Shown piece by piece: positions 34,256 to 46,644 of a stretch of 64,000 nucleotides of DNA. Under the pieces are notes generated by a model that saw only the letters and a program-made list of their open reading frames with translations, ran no database searches and was not told the origin of the DNA. The position numbers and the translations under genes are program-made. The stretch's first letter is position 1, and the number at the start of each line of letters is the position of its first letter. This stretch comes from Liolophura sinensis (taxonomy: Eukaryota; Mollusca; Polyplacophora; Chitonida; Chitonidae), in contig NC_088295.1 of the NCBI RefSeq assembly GCF_032854445.1, forward strand, positions 38,846,510 to 38,910,509. Reading direction: 5' to 3'.

Positions 34256-36091
34256 CTGTCAAGACAACAATAGATCAACACATAGATCTACTGTTTCAGC
34301 AAATTGATTAGCTGACTGAAACTTAAGAGTCACACAGTTACATGTGATTCTGTTAGCTGAAATTACTAATGACTTGACACCAGCAGTAACAATACAGGTG
34401 CAAATATCCAAGATTTAAAGTTTTATTTACTTTCAAGAATATTAAAAGCCAAACATTTTGTAGTTTGCGACAAACATCATGAGGTTATGACAGCTACAAC
34501 TGCTGAGAACAGTGTCAATTTAACCAATTTATTTGATACGGTATATAAATTACAGTTTTGCAGTACTTATTCACACAAGCAAAGAAAACAATAGTTTTCT
34601 TTCCTTAGGGGAAAGGATTTCCTGAGAAAAAAATCCCAAACACATGTTTGACAAACCGGTCTGCGATTATGGATCAGAAATGTAAAAACACAGCTGTGAA
34701 CACATGCGGGATTTAAGTGCACTGATAAAGGTAATGCAGATAGGACAATAACCTCAGCAACATTCTCTACATTCCAATCAGGAATTGTGCCATTCCTCAT
34801 CTGGCAGGGGGTTTCCTGATAACCAATGAAGGAGGTAAATCTATCAACAAGAAAACACCAACCAACACAACCTTTGGCTCCACTGTAAACTGCCATGTTA
34901 AAACCTTGCCAATCACTTCCCTAATCTTGTTTCTCCAGACATCTTACACTTACATCTCTGATCTTTATGTATCAAACATCGTCTTGATCGCTCAAGACAT
35001 TTTTATCACTTTTTCAAGCTTGCGGCATATTAAAGTACAAGCAGATATAACAAGACCAGTGAGGTTTTTCAGGAGTCAACGCTTGCTAGTGGACTGCAAA
35101 TGAATTTATATTCAAAGCAAGTTTCTTCAAAATGGAACTCAAATCGAACAAAAAAGTCCTTAATACTACACCAACATCAAAGTCTCTTGAAACATCGCAA
35201 AAACATTGTCCTTACTTAAAATTTACAGGTATAAAGATCACTAGTGTATCCAAGTAACTGATTTGTAGTTTGGTCATACAAGTCCTTAATGTTTATGTAC
35301 TATGTATACAGTATACATTATTACTACATCAGTGTTAACTCTGTGAAATATTCAGCAATACATATACATGTATCTGTATCTTATGAAACGATTTCACTAG
35401 AGTGGTCAGTGACCCTAAAATTAAACATGTTCGTTTACATAACTGCTTTTTATTTGCTGCTGAATTCAACTGCTACCTTGATTTTTCAGGCTCAATGAGA
35501 GCACACCTGGAACGTTTTACAGGGTACATGCCCTCAGCTGAATGGAGGAACTAAACTAGGCTAATTTTAATGAAGGTAGAGGAAGCAGTCAAACTGGAGA
35601 CAATTGAAACCCTGTCGATAATGGAGCAGAAAGCAGCATTCCTTCTGGCATGTGTGAGACACCTTCAGGTTAGACACAATGTGCTACTCCCCAAACCCTC
35701 AACAAACACCTCTAAAGGTCAAACATATTGTGACCTTGAACATTTTTTGCATTGTGTGTTTTCACTAGGGGTCAGCCAAAATGCTTACCAAATTTTATTG
35801 GCTTCATCCTATAGTCACTCGCATTTTTTGAACACGTCCTATATCATGGACACATTATTAATGGTTGATCAGATGGCTTCACAGAAGTGAATGTTTATGT
35901 TTCATTTGACTGAAGGAATCAACAACAATATCCGAAAACCTTTGATCAAATCATGAGTCTCAGGCATGAGGCAATGTATTATGCAGCCTCATAATAATCC
36001 AACACAAAGTCCAACACAAAGCAAAAGCAGAAACCAAGTCTAAGGTTCCACTGCCATCAGCTATGTGTACATGCATTTATTTGAAGATTAC
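34256..36091. other. Intron between exons 2 and 3
   Basis: 1836 bp of AT-rich intron. A plus-strand 106-codon open frame at 35570-35890 has no recognisable domain and is taken as chance. No repeats recognised. Confidence 0.8.
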
Positions 36092-36153
36092 CTTTAAAAG
36101 CTGGGAATTTATCCACTTTGTGAAGGTTTTCTTTTGTACATCTTCTCGTTCAT
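36092..36153 (-). CDS. DMD: Dystrophin exon 2 (start of CH1, common to all first exons)
   Basis: A 62-nt exon between acceptor TCTTGCAG| and donor AAG|GTAATC, the same length as human DMD exon 2 (from memory). It reads EREDVQKKTFTKWINSQLLK after a split first codon. KKTFTKWINSQL is the first helix of CH1 and the start of actin-binding site 1 in the family. The first two bases complete a codon whose first base comes from exon 1a, 1b or 1c, so the junction residue is Asp or Tyr depending on the promoter. Confidence 0.95.
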
Positions 36154-39100
36154 CTGCAAGACAAAGAGTGACCTTATATTAACATATGACAACCATAAAA
36201 CATATATTACACACATACAGGGCATAAACCAAGTCAACAAATCTTCCAGTAATTCAAAGGTAAGTTCAAGCTATCATCTATTTCTAGTAATGTAAAACAA
36301 AGCTCAAATCATCAGGTGTTCTAACATTAATAGGTTTCAATAATTCAAGTGATCAGATGTTCTAGTAATGTAGGGCTTGGTTTAGGCCATCCGACACTCT
36401 CGTATTCCACTGTTGTCATAAATCCTCCACTAAAGTATCAAATAAATACTAGTATCCATGTGGTGTACATGAACCAACATCGATTGTAAATCACAAAACT
36501 GCACCTGCAATACACAATGGCAAAATTCTTCTAGGCTCCGATAACATAAATGAAGGCATGTTAAAGATCTAAGGACAGCAATCTAACTAGTTGGTCTGTC
36601 ACTGCACATGGACACTGATTAAAGACTTCTTGTCTACATTAAAATGGCAATTTCTACTTCAAATATATCACCCTGCTAACAATAGGGAACTCTGATGACT
36701 AAGGTGAAAATGCATCATAAAACTTGTTGGAAAAAACTTATGCTGGCAGACCAGAGTGCGGCTAATACCGCAAATGGTTATCTAATGTAATATATTGCCT
36801 CTATCAGAAGTGATTGTATGTGGTGCACACAATATATCTGGTACACACGCTTTGTAAAAATGAAGTTCATTCACCTGTTCAGTCAATGTTGCAATGTCTG
36901 TCTCTGTGTCTGGGTAAATGAGATTTCATGCACGTCTAACCAGATGTATTGTGACACAGGTCATAACAAATACAAGACAGAAGAAAAAATGATACCTGTG
37001 CGTTGTAATTAAGGTATGTGAGTATGTGCAGCAATTCTGACACACTGACACTCCCTAATTAAACACAGGCATCATTACTTAATGTTCAGTCATATAATCT
37101 TCGTGCCAGTACAACCTACTCTATTCTACACGCTGTTTTTCTGTATGCCTAGATCCTATCTATGACAGCATAATGACTGAAACAACACCACACATATCCC
37201 TAAACTGATGTATCAACACATTCAGTTTGACAGTTACAAAACAAACTGATGAAAACCTATCAATATTATAAAGCTTCACAAGGGCTAATATAGAGAAACA
37301 ATCCGAGTTACTGTAACACATCTGGAATTGTTTTATTAAAGCTCACAGCACATCAAAGTGTGTTATAACCGTGAATACCACACCTGAGCTGCTTCTACTC
37401 CTCCTTGAATACACCAATGCAATACAGACCTCACCTGTCATATAACCAATGGTTAGGACAACACAACTGGCCAGGTGAAGCAGACCAGAAGTAATCAGGT
37501 GTGTAACCCAGCCATTACCTGAACAAAGCCATGATAATTCCATCCACCACCCTGTGAATGTCCTCATCCAAGCGTCAAATAAAGAGGAGTGTGGTAATTA
37601 CAGGGACTACAAGGTTACACAACCCACAACTACTGCTCTATTATAGACCTACCAGCAGTTCTCTGACAATCTCAAGTGACACATGTAGTACACCAGCAGA
37701 ATATATGGGGAAATTCTCTGACAGAGAATAGAGTGCATTACTACAGGCTGGCATGCATGGAGACTGTGGTTCAATAAATGAAACAAAACTCTTCTTTTAA
37801 AAAAAAGCTTCAATGAGTTATGATAATTCCAACACATAGTTGACTTAATGATTCAAATCTAAATCTACAGCTGACTTTATCATTATTCAAATATATAGTT
37901 AATTTAATCATCCAATCACATAGATGATTTTATAATCCTTCAAACATGTAGTTGATATATATGTAATCACAACAGATGGGTATCACACAATCTGAGGGCT
38001 TAATAGTTAAACCGGTCTGAAATCTGAAATTCAGTTATATCCTAGATCATATCAATAAGATTAAAATATGAAGCGTGAATCAAAATTTCTCTTGTGCAGA
38101 AGAGAGTCTCAAAGCTGAGATACCCTAAACGTTAACTACTCTAGTATGGTATCCAAACTTACCCTAGAAGTTGCATTAAAATGTTTACGTCCAACTGCGT
38201 TGCACCCTATCTGGGCATGCATGTAGTACCAACTGATCCACAATCGTGATAACAACCACAGAGCTACTATGCTCCGTATCCTATCCGTGTCATACTAAAC
38301 CTACTGTCATATTGAGTTGTCCAAGTCCTCCAAAACACAAGTGGTTTTTCATGGTAAGCGGTAACTTTTGTGACAGGCTATTCTTCAGTCTTGGTAATAC
38401 ATCCACACAGAGACGGTCGATATGATTGGATTACTACAGTTTATATGCACATACAGATGTGAGCTGCCATGCCTATCAAGGGATTAAACATCCAACACTA
38501 TCTGCAGAAATACGGTAGATATCACCAATAATTTCTTCCTCAAGTATCAGATGTTTATTTACGGGTTCAAGTTTCTTTGCAGACCTGTCAGATTTTAAAT
38601 GCCAAGCCAGCCAGACAAAAACGATGCAACCAAAAACCATTACGGTGAAACACCTGGCCGAAAACTCACGCCCAGGCCTGAACACATTACGGAATAAAGG
38701 TGTGAAAATCTTCTAAAAAGAAAGTTTCCTGACCTATGAGCAAATCTGCTACACATGACGAACACAGAAATATTAAATTAGTAACATTGTACTGACTTGT
38801 GCTAGCCATATGGCTGTGTACAGGTAATCCTGTCTAGTTTGATGAGGGGTTAGAGGTTAACCCCAGACAATACCTCTCTCAGCTACAACTCAGGTCGGTT
38901 GTAAAACTGCTACGGTGGGGTTAAGTCCAGCCATGACCTGTGCATCAGAAAACTTGTGGTGGATAAATAACCCACATAAATGTCATATTGTGTCACCTCA
39001 ATAAGGTATGTGACCTACAAATGTGGCCTTCACAGAGAGGATTATACCACAAGATGTACATTTCTTAATAACATGACACAGGTTTGTAACAGTCCCTTTA

Positions 39101-39289
39101 ACAACCAACTCCATTACAAGGATTCATTCACTTCCTGTCTTACTACAATAAGCATCAATATTATGAGTTTTCAAGACCCAAATACTCAGTATCTTCGGAA
39201 TAAACTTTAAATTTGTCCTTCATTGTGGAGGTGCAATGACTTACCTTAAATGACCATAAATTTCGTCCATGACTAACTTGCCCATTTTT

Positions 39290-39475
39290 TTCCTGATTCT
39301 ATGAGTTCTCTTGAGTTTAGAAAATGTTTTTTGAGGTTGGCTTGGAACATGGGATGATATTCTACTCAAAAATTGTAAGTTTCAGCACCAAAAAAATATT
39401 TTTTGACATTTATTTGCCTCTAACAATGCACTTTTGTGGGCGACATTTGGGGTCATATAGGGTATTTCCCTTGCA
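39290..39475 (+). repeat. Interspersed repeat family D, copy 2
   Basis: Matches 1040-1215 in order: TTTTTTGAGGTTGGCTTGGA, ATTCTACTCAAAAATTGTAA, TTTGCCTCTAACAATGCACT, TTTTGTGGGCGACATTTGGG. Just upstream, AAATTTCGTCCATGACTAAC resembles 1896-1915. Confidence 0.5.
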
Positions 39476-40071
39476 TTCACTAGTGGTCACGTCATTCAAT
39501 GAAAACAATTACGAGTACTAAGTCAAAACAGTTAACCTGATTTAATCTAAGTAAATAAAACAAACTGAAAAGTTTATGTAGGGCAATAAGAATTCAGACT
39601 TCTCTGCGCTTATCATACAATTAAATAGGTTCAAAAGATGATACATCTTAAGATTCGCATCAGAGTGCATAATCTTCTAACAACCATCGAAGCAACCGAT
39701 CTCTTTCAAGATTCCTTCCTCTCCCAATAACATGTACGTGACCAAAGCCCCATTCATTCATTCTAAAGCTTTGTGTTTCTTAATGTGTTTAGGATGTATT
39801 TTTCTGTTCATTGATGTTTCTCAACTGGACTGCCTTAGGCAAAAAGAAGTATAGCAAATACGTGTGCAGGTACACTTACCTAAGGGCAAGAAATCAACAA
39901 TAAATTGGATCATTTAATTAAGTGAGACTTCTTTGATGTGACAGTGAAAGATGTACTATTAAAGCTACTTTCACATTATGAAGACAATTTGTTTTTCATT
40001 ACATTAAAGATGAAATAAGAATTGAGACAAGCTGGGAACACTTTCACAAAACTAAAAACTAAATTTTTCCT

Positions 40072-40301
40072 GGCCAAGGCGGTTAGCGAGCCAGTGCAGT
40101 GCAAAGAGCCTAAAACCTTTCACCAAAAAAAGTCAGCATCCAGTCCAAGTCCAGATCATGCTGGCTTCATCTCTAGCTTTACGTGGGAAGGTCTGGCAGC
40201 AACCTTGTTGTGAGTTCCCCCACCAATACTGGCTGAGTTCCTATCAGTGAAATATTCTTGAGCACCGCTTAAAACACCAATCAAATAAATAAATAAATAA
40301 A
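40072..40301 (+). repeat. SINE family A, degenerate copy
   Basis: Recognisable from GTCCAAGTCCAGATCATGCT and TTACGTGGGAAGGTCTGGCA through the tail AGTGAAATATTCTTGAGCAC to (AAAT)n. Part of the body after CAGCAACCT is deleted and the head is poorly preserved. Confidence 0.8.
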
Positions 40302-40588
40302 GTTTTCATAAGTCACATCCCCGTGTGGCAATTTACCCTTCACATAATTTCTGAAACAAGCAACAACAATAAGAGTTTGGATAAACTGGGAACAGCATAA
40401 ACAAAAGAACTGGAATTGTAGCTTGGACTCAAAGTCACACTTACAAGAATCTATCATAGAGCTGACATGGAGAAAAATGACAGCCTTATGACAACACCAA
40501 ACATGGACAAATGTGAGACGCCACATACACTATTGTATGTATGTATCCATAGAAAATATAAGCTTGTCGTAGCCTGGACACAAACTTC

Positions 40589-40880
40589 ATACCATATATC
40601 TATATAGTAGATATCAGGAAATGCCTATCTGGTTACCATAGCAACCCTGAAAATGAAAACCCACCAAAAATTACAACTGTATCTGTGTATATGAAAAACA
40701 TATGGAGTTGCAGCCCCAATAACTTATGTAGTATATGAAGGGAAAATAGCAATCTGATAACCATGACAACTGCAAAAAAAAAAAATGGAATCATGACACA
40801 ATGTCCCCACTACATCTACATATTCACCAAAAATTAAATTTGTACATAGAAAACGACTGGAGATATAGTCCATCAATGGA
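40589..40880. repeat. Diverged tandem duplication, about 140-bp unit
   Basis: Copy 1 (about 40589-40720) and copy 2 (about 40727-40880) share GGTTACCATAGCAAC / GATAACCATGACAAC, CACCAAAAATTA, ACATATGGAGTTGCAG / ACGACTGGAGATATAG in order. Confidence 0.5.
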
Positions 40881-41510
40881 TAAAGACAGAAGGGCTGACA
40901 AAATACCTAATCCCATGGGCATATGAAAATTACATACAGTGTGCATGTGCAAGTCATCTTACAATCATGCTGAAGCCCCTAGTTAAGTGATTGGTCCATA
41001 ATAAAAGACTGAGTATCAAACATTTGACAAACCCACACACAGAGCCACTTACAGAGACAATGGACTGTTATAGTTTTGTTACATAAGCCCCATAGCTTTA
41101 TTATAAAGTTGAAGTATCAAGACGCATGGAAATACTTCAGATCTTTCTACTGGGCTGCATGGACAATTTGGACAGCGTTATATAATGTAATTAGCACCTA
41201 GCAAATATTAAAACAATGATGTTCTAGCTTATGATGCTTATGATTGATTGCACCTGACTATCATCAGAATGGTATTTCATTGATATGACAGCCATTTGCC
41301 CTTTGGTTAATGATTAATAATAATACAGATCTTTACTCAATGTTGTCCGCGGCAAACCCTCATTATATCCCTACCACATGTTACAGAAGCTCTTCTGTCT
41401 ACCAGGGCCATGTCGCATATATTATTGGTTCTAAAGCCTGTATACAATGATTTGCATGTTTGGCACAATACCATAGCTGCAGTCATTATTTATATCCATT
41501 AGATTGGTCC

Positions 41511-41541
41511 TTTTTTTTTTTTTTTTTTTTTTGGGGGGGGG
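41511..41541. repeat. Poly-T followed by poly-G tract
   Basis: 22 T (41511-41532) directly followed by 9 G; a possible replication or sequencing stutter site. Confidence 0.9.
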
Positions 41542-42010
41542 TGGGGGAGAGAGGGTATATACTCAATAATTACAGATACATGTACAGATAACACCTTTCA
41601 ATTTATAAGTGAATCTACAACATGATTGCAACTTAGTAATGAGTGCAGAACACATTGCAACACTGTAATGTAAGCCAAAATCAAAAATACATGTAACAAG
41701 CTTGAAGACATGTGACAATAAGATTAAATGGCACTTAGAGCATAACAACCCATATAGGTACGTGTTCGTCTACCAGGTTCACCTAGAGACTTGGACTATG
41801 TCTGACTGGTACAGACTGAGTCAAATGATGTAGATGTAAATAGGATGATTCAGAATGATTTCATCGCTGAGAACAGCTGCACTGACCTCAATTTCAGGTC
41901 ATCTCACCCGGGCATCTAAGGTGGTATTACTGAGACCATCACTAGAAATCAATAAGGGATGACTTAACATAGCAACAATCATTGCAAGGTCAATGCACAA
42001 GTACACCTAC

Positions 42011-42071
42011 CTCGACCTCGGCGGAATTTTAGCGATGCTGTCCAGTCCGCATCCCCATCGGCAGTCGCCAT
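42011..42071 (-). CDS. DMD: Dystrophin alternative first coding exon 1c
   Basis: Encodes 20 residues, MATADGDADWTASLKFRRGR, plus one base (G) before the donor CGAG|GTAGGTG. G joins AT of exon 2 to give Asp (DEREDVQ), the junction residue also remembered from vertebrate Dp427p. The ATG has a good context (A at -3, G at +4). GC content rises in the 42480-42710 stretch upstream compared with neighbouring introns, consistent with a promoter region. It is the first exon closest to exon 2 (5857 bp intron). Tissue of use cannot be inferred. Confidence 0.8.
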
Positions 42072-44709
42072 TGTGCCGCTTCCACTCAAACAATTTCTAA
42101 ATTTTTGATCACATTTAATTCACATCACAGCTGACAACATGTCAGCAGACGGCCATAAGATTTACAACAACAACGGCGACACAAGATTTGATGATAACCT
42201 GATAATCCAAGTAATCAATTTGCAACAAAATCAAAAAATCGTTTAAAAAAGGACCAGTTCACTGACACACGCCTGAATCAGCCTAATCCGCTGTAACCAA
42301 AATGACATCATCCTTATTTAAAGAGTTCCGCAAAACACGTTGGGAAGCATGACAAGGGTCTCCATGTACGATCCGTGCCAGTAATCCATGTCCTCAGCCA
42401 TGCCTCGTCATCCAACATTTTCCAAACCACGTATTTCAGGAAATGCAGACATTCTTACCAAGGTGTCTGTGCTCTATGAACTATAGCCCTGAAGCAGAGC
42501 AGACTTCTTCACTGGTGTAGAACTGCATGTAGAAGGACAGACGGAGTGCCTGCGTGACAGTCATTATTCTACAATGGGCAGAACCATCCAGCAATAACAA
42601 CAAAGGAAGGGCCCCGCGATGGCAACTGGGTACTCCCCCACTCCAGGCACCCGCCCGCACACAGCAGCAGCCGGATAATGGGTAATTACTGCGATGTCTC
42701 AGCCACACTGCGGCACACTATCATGCAAAGATCGACTTCACACAAATGAGACAGAATTCTTCATAGTCAAGCCCGATCCACAGAATAACAAGTAAGCATC
42801 CTAGATTATCATGCTACGAATTTATACGAATGCGATTCATCAAACAGCAGCAACATGCAATCTTCGATTATGTGTCCAGTCAACATTCAATTCCCTATGT
42901 CTAATGTACAGGATCGCTTAAGGTTACACAGCATCCAATCAAATCAACGAGTACATGATCACCGCATGATGTATTAGAAGTGACTAGTGGCCCGTGGAGA
43001 AGTTTTTATAGCAAAACGCTGATTTTCAACTTTAATTTTCCACGGGAAAGTTGCTGCACACAGCAAAAAAAAAAAAAAAAAAGCGGTGAACAAAAGACTG
43101 GGTATCACTTGATTATAATGAATGCGCGGACACAAAGCCCAGACGAGGGGAATTCCCTTCTCGCTGATCAATGAAGCCTGACCAGGCTGTAGTTCAGCTA
43201 GCGGGGCACAAGTTTTACACAACAGCCCAGGATCATTCAGGCTCTCTGGTCCAAACCCGCAGCTGTCAGGCAATCGTAAAGGCAAGATAGATGGACTTTT
43301 GGACTACATGATTGTCAGATTGGACAACAAAGAACAACACAGACCACATAATGTTCACACAAAGATGACCAAAATCTTGTCATAATAACCACCATGTTTA
43401 TCATTAATCATCAGAATGTCTGACAAAAATCATCAAGCCTGTATTCAATTCAGTTGTAACAGCCATTCTGTACACTCCAGATTTTTGTATGGAATAATTA
43501 CATTTAGAGTCCTTCATATCCAAAAGAATGTCTGTTCACATATTTTCAGTAAGAAAAGCTTTCAACACTTAGGTTGTCAGTTAAACTGTAGCATAAAATA
43601 TATGGTTTCCCCACAGATGTTTGATGTGAAACAAAACAATACCGCTAAATTAAGCTAACAAAAATTTTTTTTTTTTTCAAAAGTAATGGAGACTGGGTTG
43701 TTAAAACTGTGAGGTAGATGTACTTTCATACCACCAATGAAAACAAATCATAAATACCACTCAGTATTGTAAATAGAATGATCTTTCCAACAGACAGATC
43801 ACTGTACTTCATTTGCATTTTATCGCAAACATAAAGACTGAAAATGTCAACATAATCACACAATAGATTTTCGTAAGTAGGTCCACTGGCAGGGATTAAT
43901 TCCAGTCTATCCCTCTGGGAAAATATTACACAAGCTCTGAGAAAGAGTGGAAAGGTAATTCATAAACCATCATTGATTTCAAGTTCTTTTCTCGAAAGCT
44001 GACATATCCTCTAAAATTTATGATGTGATGTGACCGTAAGAAACTATAGATTCCCTTTACATTGCTACAGCACAGATACATTAACCTCTGACCTTTAAGC
44101 CTGAACACTTTTAAATGCTTAAAAAATAGAACAATATTCAGTGAATAATGAATGGAACTGTCAGATCAATGAGTAATTCCTATAACGGAGATGCCTTCAG
44201 GGAGTTGACAAAACACCAGCAGACATGGACACCGTACAAGTGGCTGACTGCCCCAGGAGGACTCAGAGCAGCCAAAGAGCAGAACGCCATCATAGCAAAG
44301 GCGTGAAAAAAAAAAAAAAGTTTAAACTGCTTCGTGTAACCAGATATTTCAACTGAACTTTGAGAAAGGGTCAACAGTGAAATTCCCACCACAAGCATTA
44401 AGTAGACGAATACAGAATATTTCCTATTTTTTCATTCAAAATCAGATAACAGTAAATAGCATGATACGAGGTGTTCGGTGCTTGGACAACTGTACTGTAC
44501 AAAAAACTTAAAAACCAAACATCTATATAGCATATATGTATAATCTTTCAAATCAAGGTAACTAATGACACTATCTATCTACCACCGAACTGAGATTTAA
44601 TTACCATCCCGGTACGAGGTATGCCGTAGTTTCAGAATTAAAACTACATCATAAAACTTAAAACCGCAAACATACGTATTGCACACACTTTTACCTAACA
44701 TCTAGTAGG

Positions 44710-44890
44710 TAAAAACACACTTTCAGAAGCACATACCAATCTGAAAATGACACTATTGATGTCAACCATCAAGACTGGCTGAAAAGAAATCAATCAAACT
44801 TCACCAAAATCTCTTAGGCAGCCCTGTAAGGTGGGTGAAATTCAGAATCAGCAAAACACGTAACCTGTAAAATGTTAATGTGTTGGTGAA
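44710..44890 (+). repeat. Interspersed repeat family C, copy 2
   Basis: CAGAAGCACATACCAATCTG, GATGTCAACCATCAA, GCCCTGTAAGGTGGGTGAA and TCAGAATCAGCAAAACACGT align with the 25120 copy in the same orientation. Confidence 0.6.
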
Positions 44891-44992
44891 ATACCGTAAC
44901 TGTAACATTTCATACCAAACTGATAATATGCATCAACAATCACACTGAAACTCAAAAAATACTTAATTCTCACCAGATCTGTTATATTATAC

Positions 44993-44993
<1 letters not shown>

Positions 44994-45024
<31 letters not shown>
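44994..45024. repeat. (TA)n microsatellite
   Basis: About 15 TA units, followed by GTACATGTAG. Confidence 0.95.
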
Positions 45025-45029
<5 letters not shown>

Positions 45030-46427
45030 TGTAGTTAGACTTCAATAAAAACAAAGGGTACCCTCTTGACAGTCAAAAGTATGCCAAATACACATGTACA
45101 GCATAAATATTCAACATCATGCTGGTGTGTTCAATGTTTCATATCAACACTTGCAAATGCACTATGCAAATGAAAGATGACGTCAAATGCAATATTTATG
45201 CAAACACTGCATGGAGAACATGGTACTATTTCAAAATTTGTGAACAATGAATAATTCCACATAACTAATGACTTTCAGGAGAAAAAAAAAACAGTACTGA
45301 CAAATTGATTTGTATTGATTATACTATTACCTGTTCATAGTAAAGAATTACCTGCGAGACATTATGTAAGGGAGGCCACTCAGTCAGTGCAATACAACAA
45401 CAGATTGAAAGTCTTCAGAGAGCAGTTCTAAGGTACCCACAAATGAACAATATTTTCTCTCCATCAAAATTAGTAAATTTTCCAAACCAATAAAACTACA
45501 CGTATATGTTGACATAAAGGCACAGCTGTCTGCATACTACCTCTAGTAAAAATGAGAAACAAAAATAAGGACAAAAACTTACAGATTTCTTAAAATTGGG
45601 GTGGCATATATTCCATTTTAGCTGAATTATTTACACCCATTTCCACCCTGGCAGTGGAATAGCTTTTCACTGGAAGCACACCTCTGCTACACTAAAATCC
45701 CATGACTTTTTGACAACAGGTGCTACCCACATTTTATTGGTCTTTGACACCTTTCTGCAGATAAGTGAACCTAGGAGCTGGGGCTTGTCTGAGATCAAGG
45801 CTAGAACCATGCTGATCCTGAAGTCAAATCTTATACTGTAAACATCCAAATGCTATAGTCTTCTTAAGTGCTTGTCTGTTGATAGAGGGACTGAATCTAA
45901 ATGTATGCCTTTTGTGACCGGCCTCACAATCAAAATACCGCATTTGTACTCTTTGGTCAATAAAAAACAATGTCTCCTTTCCACGTGGGACAATGAACAA
46001 CCAATTTCTCAGCCAAAAACATATGTAAAGAATATGGTCGCCAATGGTTACATGCAAATCTATGGCCACTGACAAAAGCTGAGAGAGACATGTGTAAATA
46101 GTTATTACATATAAAGATTCCAGCAGGATTTGAAATTAGAGCAAATCGTCTTCAACTTCCTAACTTCCTAACTGTCCACAGAATTCACTGAATTCCAACT
46201 ATATGTACTTCATGAAACTCGGAATGCACCTACCCTTAAAGGATGTAATTCTCTGACTGAAGGGAATTAAAGACAATATGACAAGTCAAAGTTACCCCAT
46301 TAATATATCTGTCACAGGATATGTGGATGTTAAAGAAATCTGACATATTAACAGGCTCCTACAAGAAAATCAATTCAAACAGATAAAAAGTAATTACATG
46401 CTGTCACAAAAAACCATATTTACTTAC

Positions 46428-46488
46428 ACTCAGCTTCCTCTTTGAAATCCTCAAATACATCATCTTCCAATGATGAGCTTAGCGACAT
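46428..46488 (-). CDS. DMD: Dystrophin alternative first coding exon 1b
   Basis: Encodes 20 residues, MSLSSSLEDDVFEDFKEEAE, plus one base (T) before the donor GAGT|GTAAGTA. T joins AT of exon 2 to give Tyr, producing EEAEYEREDVQ. This resembles the acidic, Tyr-containing junction of the vertebrate muscle isoform Dp427m (EDCYEREDVQ, from memory), so 1b is the best candidate for the muscle-type first exon. A TATA-like box and a CAGGTG E-box lie about 125-155 bp upstream of the ATG. Its first 14 coding bases are identical to a stretch of exon 10. Confidence rests on phase, donor strength and junction similarity. Confidence 0.85.
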
Positions 46489-46612
46489 GGCTGTCGTCGC
46501 TGACAGTTTCACAGCATCAGGACGAATAAATACACAATTCCGAGATGCGTGTCAAAAAAAATCAGACAGCTTTTGAACTTCTCACAGGAAATGATGGAGA
46601 AATCTGGAGATG

Positions 46613-46644
46613 ATATATAAACCTTTACACATGATTTACAGGTG
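46613..46644 (-). promoter_or_regulatory. Candidate core promoter of first exon 1b (TATA-like box and E-box)
   Basis: On the minus strand the sequence GGTTTATATATC (46612-46623) contains TATATAT at 46613-46619, about 125 bp upstream of the 1b ATG. A CAGGTG E-box is at 46639-46644, some 20 bp further upstream. A TATA box here would put transcription start near 46585 and give a 5' UTR of roughly 100 nt. E-boxes bind bHLH factors including the myogenic ones, but a hexamer is weak evidence. I found no clear CArG or MEF2 site beside it. Confidence 0.4.

Larger units (their letters stand above)
36154..42010. other. Intron between first exon 1c and exon 2
   Basis: 5857 bp. Holds repeat family D copy 2 (39290-39475), a SINE A copy (40072-40301), a diverged tandem duplication (40589-40880), a T/G homopolymer tract (41511-41541) and two weak candidates for additional first exons (38671-38685 and 39880-39913; see findings). 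36154-38670 shows nothing recognisable. Confidence 0.8.
42072..46427. other. Region between first exons 1b and 1c; presumed 1c promoter zone
   Basis: 4356 bp. The 42100-42760 part should hold the 1c 5' UTR and promoter: a TTTAAATA motif lies on the minus strand near 42313-42320 and the 42600-42710 stretch is GC-rich. Also present are A runs (43065-43082), repeat family C copy 2 (44710-44890) and a (TA)n microsatellite (44994-45024). No further coding sequence is supported. Confidence 0.7.

Noticed and set aside
35570-35890. 106-codon plus-strand open frame
   Set aside because: No domain or compositional coding signal, and it lies inside a dystrophin intron on the opposite strand without splice context.
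38160-38230. Minus-strand ATG frame ending TAGG|GTAAGT as another first exon
   Set aside because: The frame ends in phase 0, which does not fit exon 2.
38476-38685. Minus-strand frame with a hydrophobic segment resembling a signal anchor
   Set aside because: Only 69 codons, no homology recognised, and no adjoining exons in phase. The hydrophobic stretch alone is weak evidence for a nested gene.
39242-39290. Minus-strand ATG frame with AAG|GTAAGTC donor as another first exon
   Set aside because: Two bases are left over, which would create a stop at the junction with exon 2, and part of it lies next to repeat family D.
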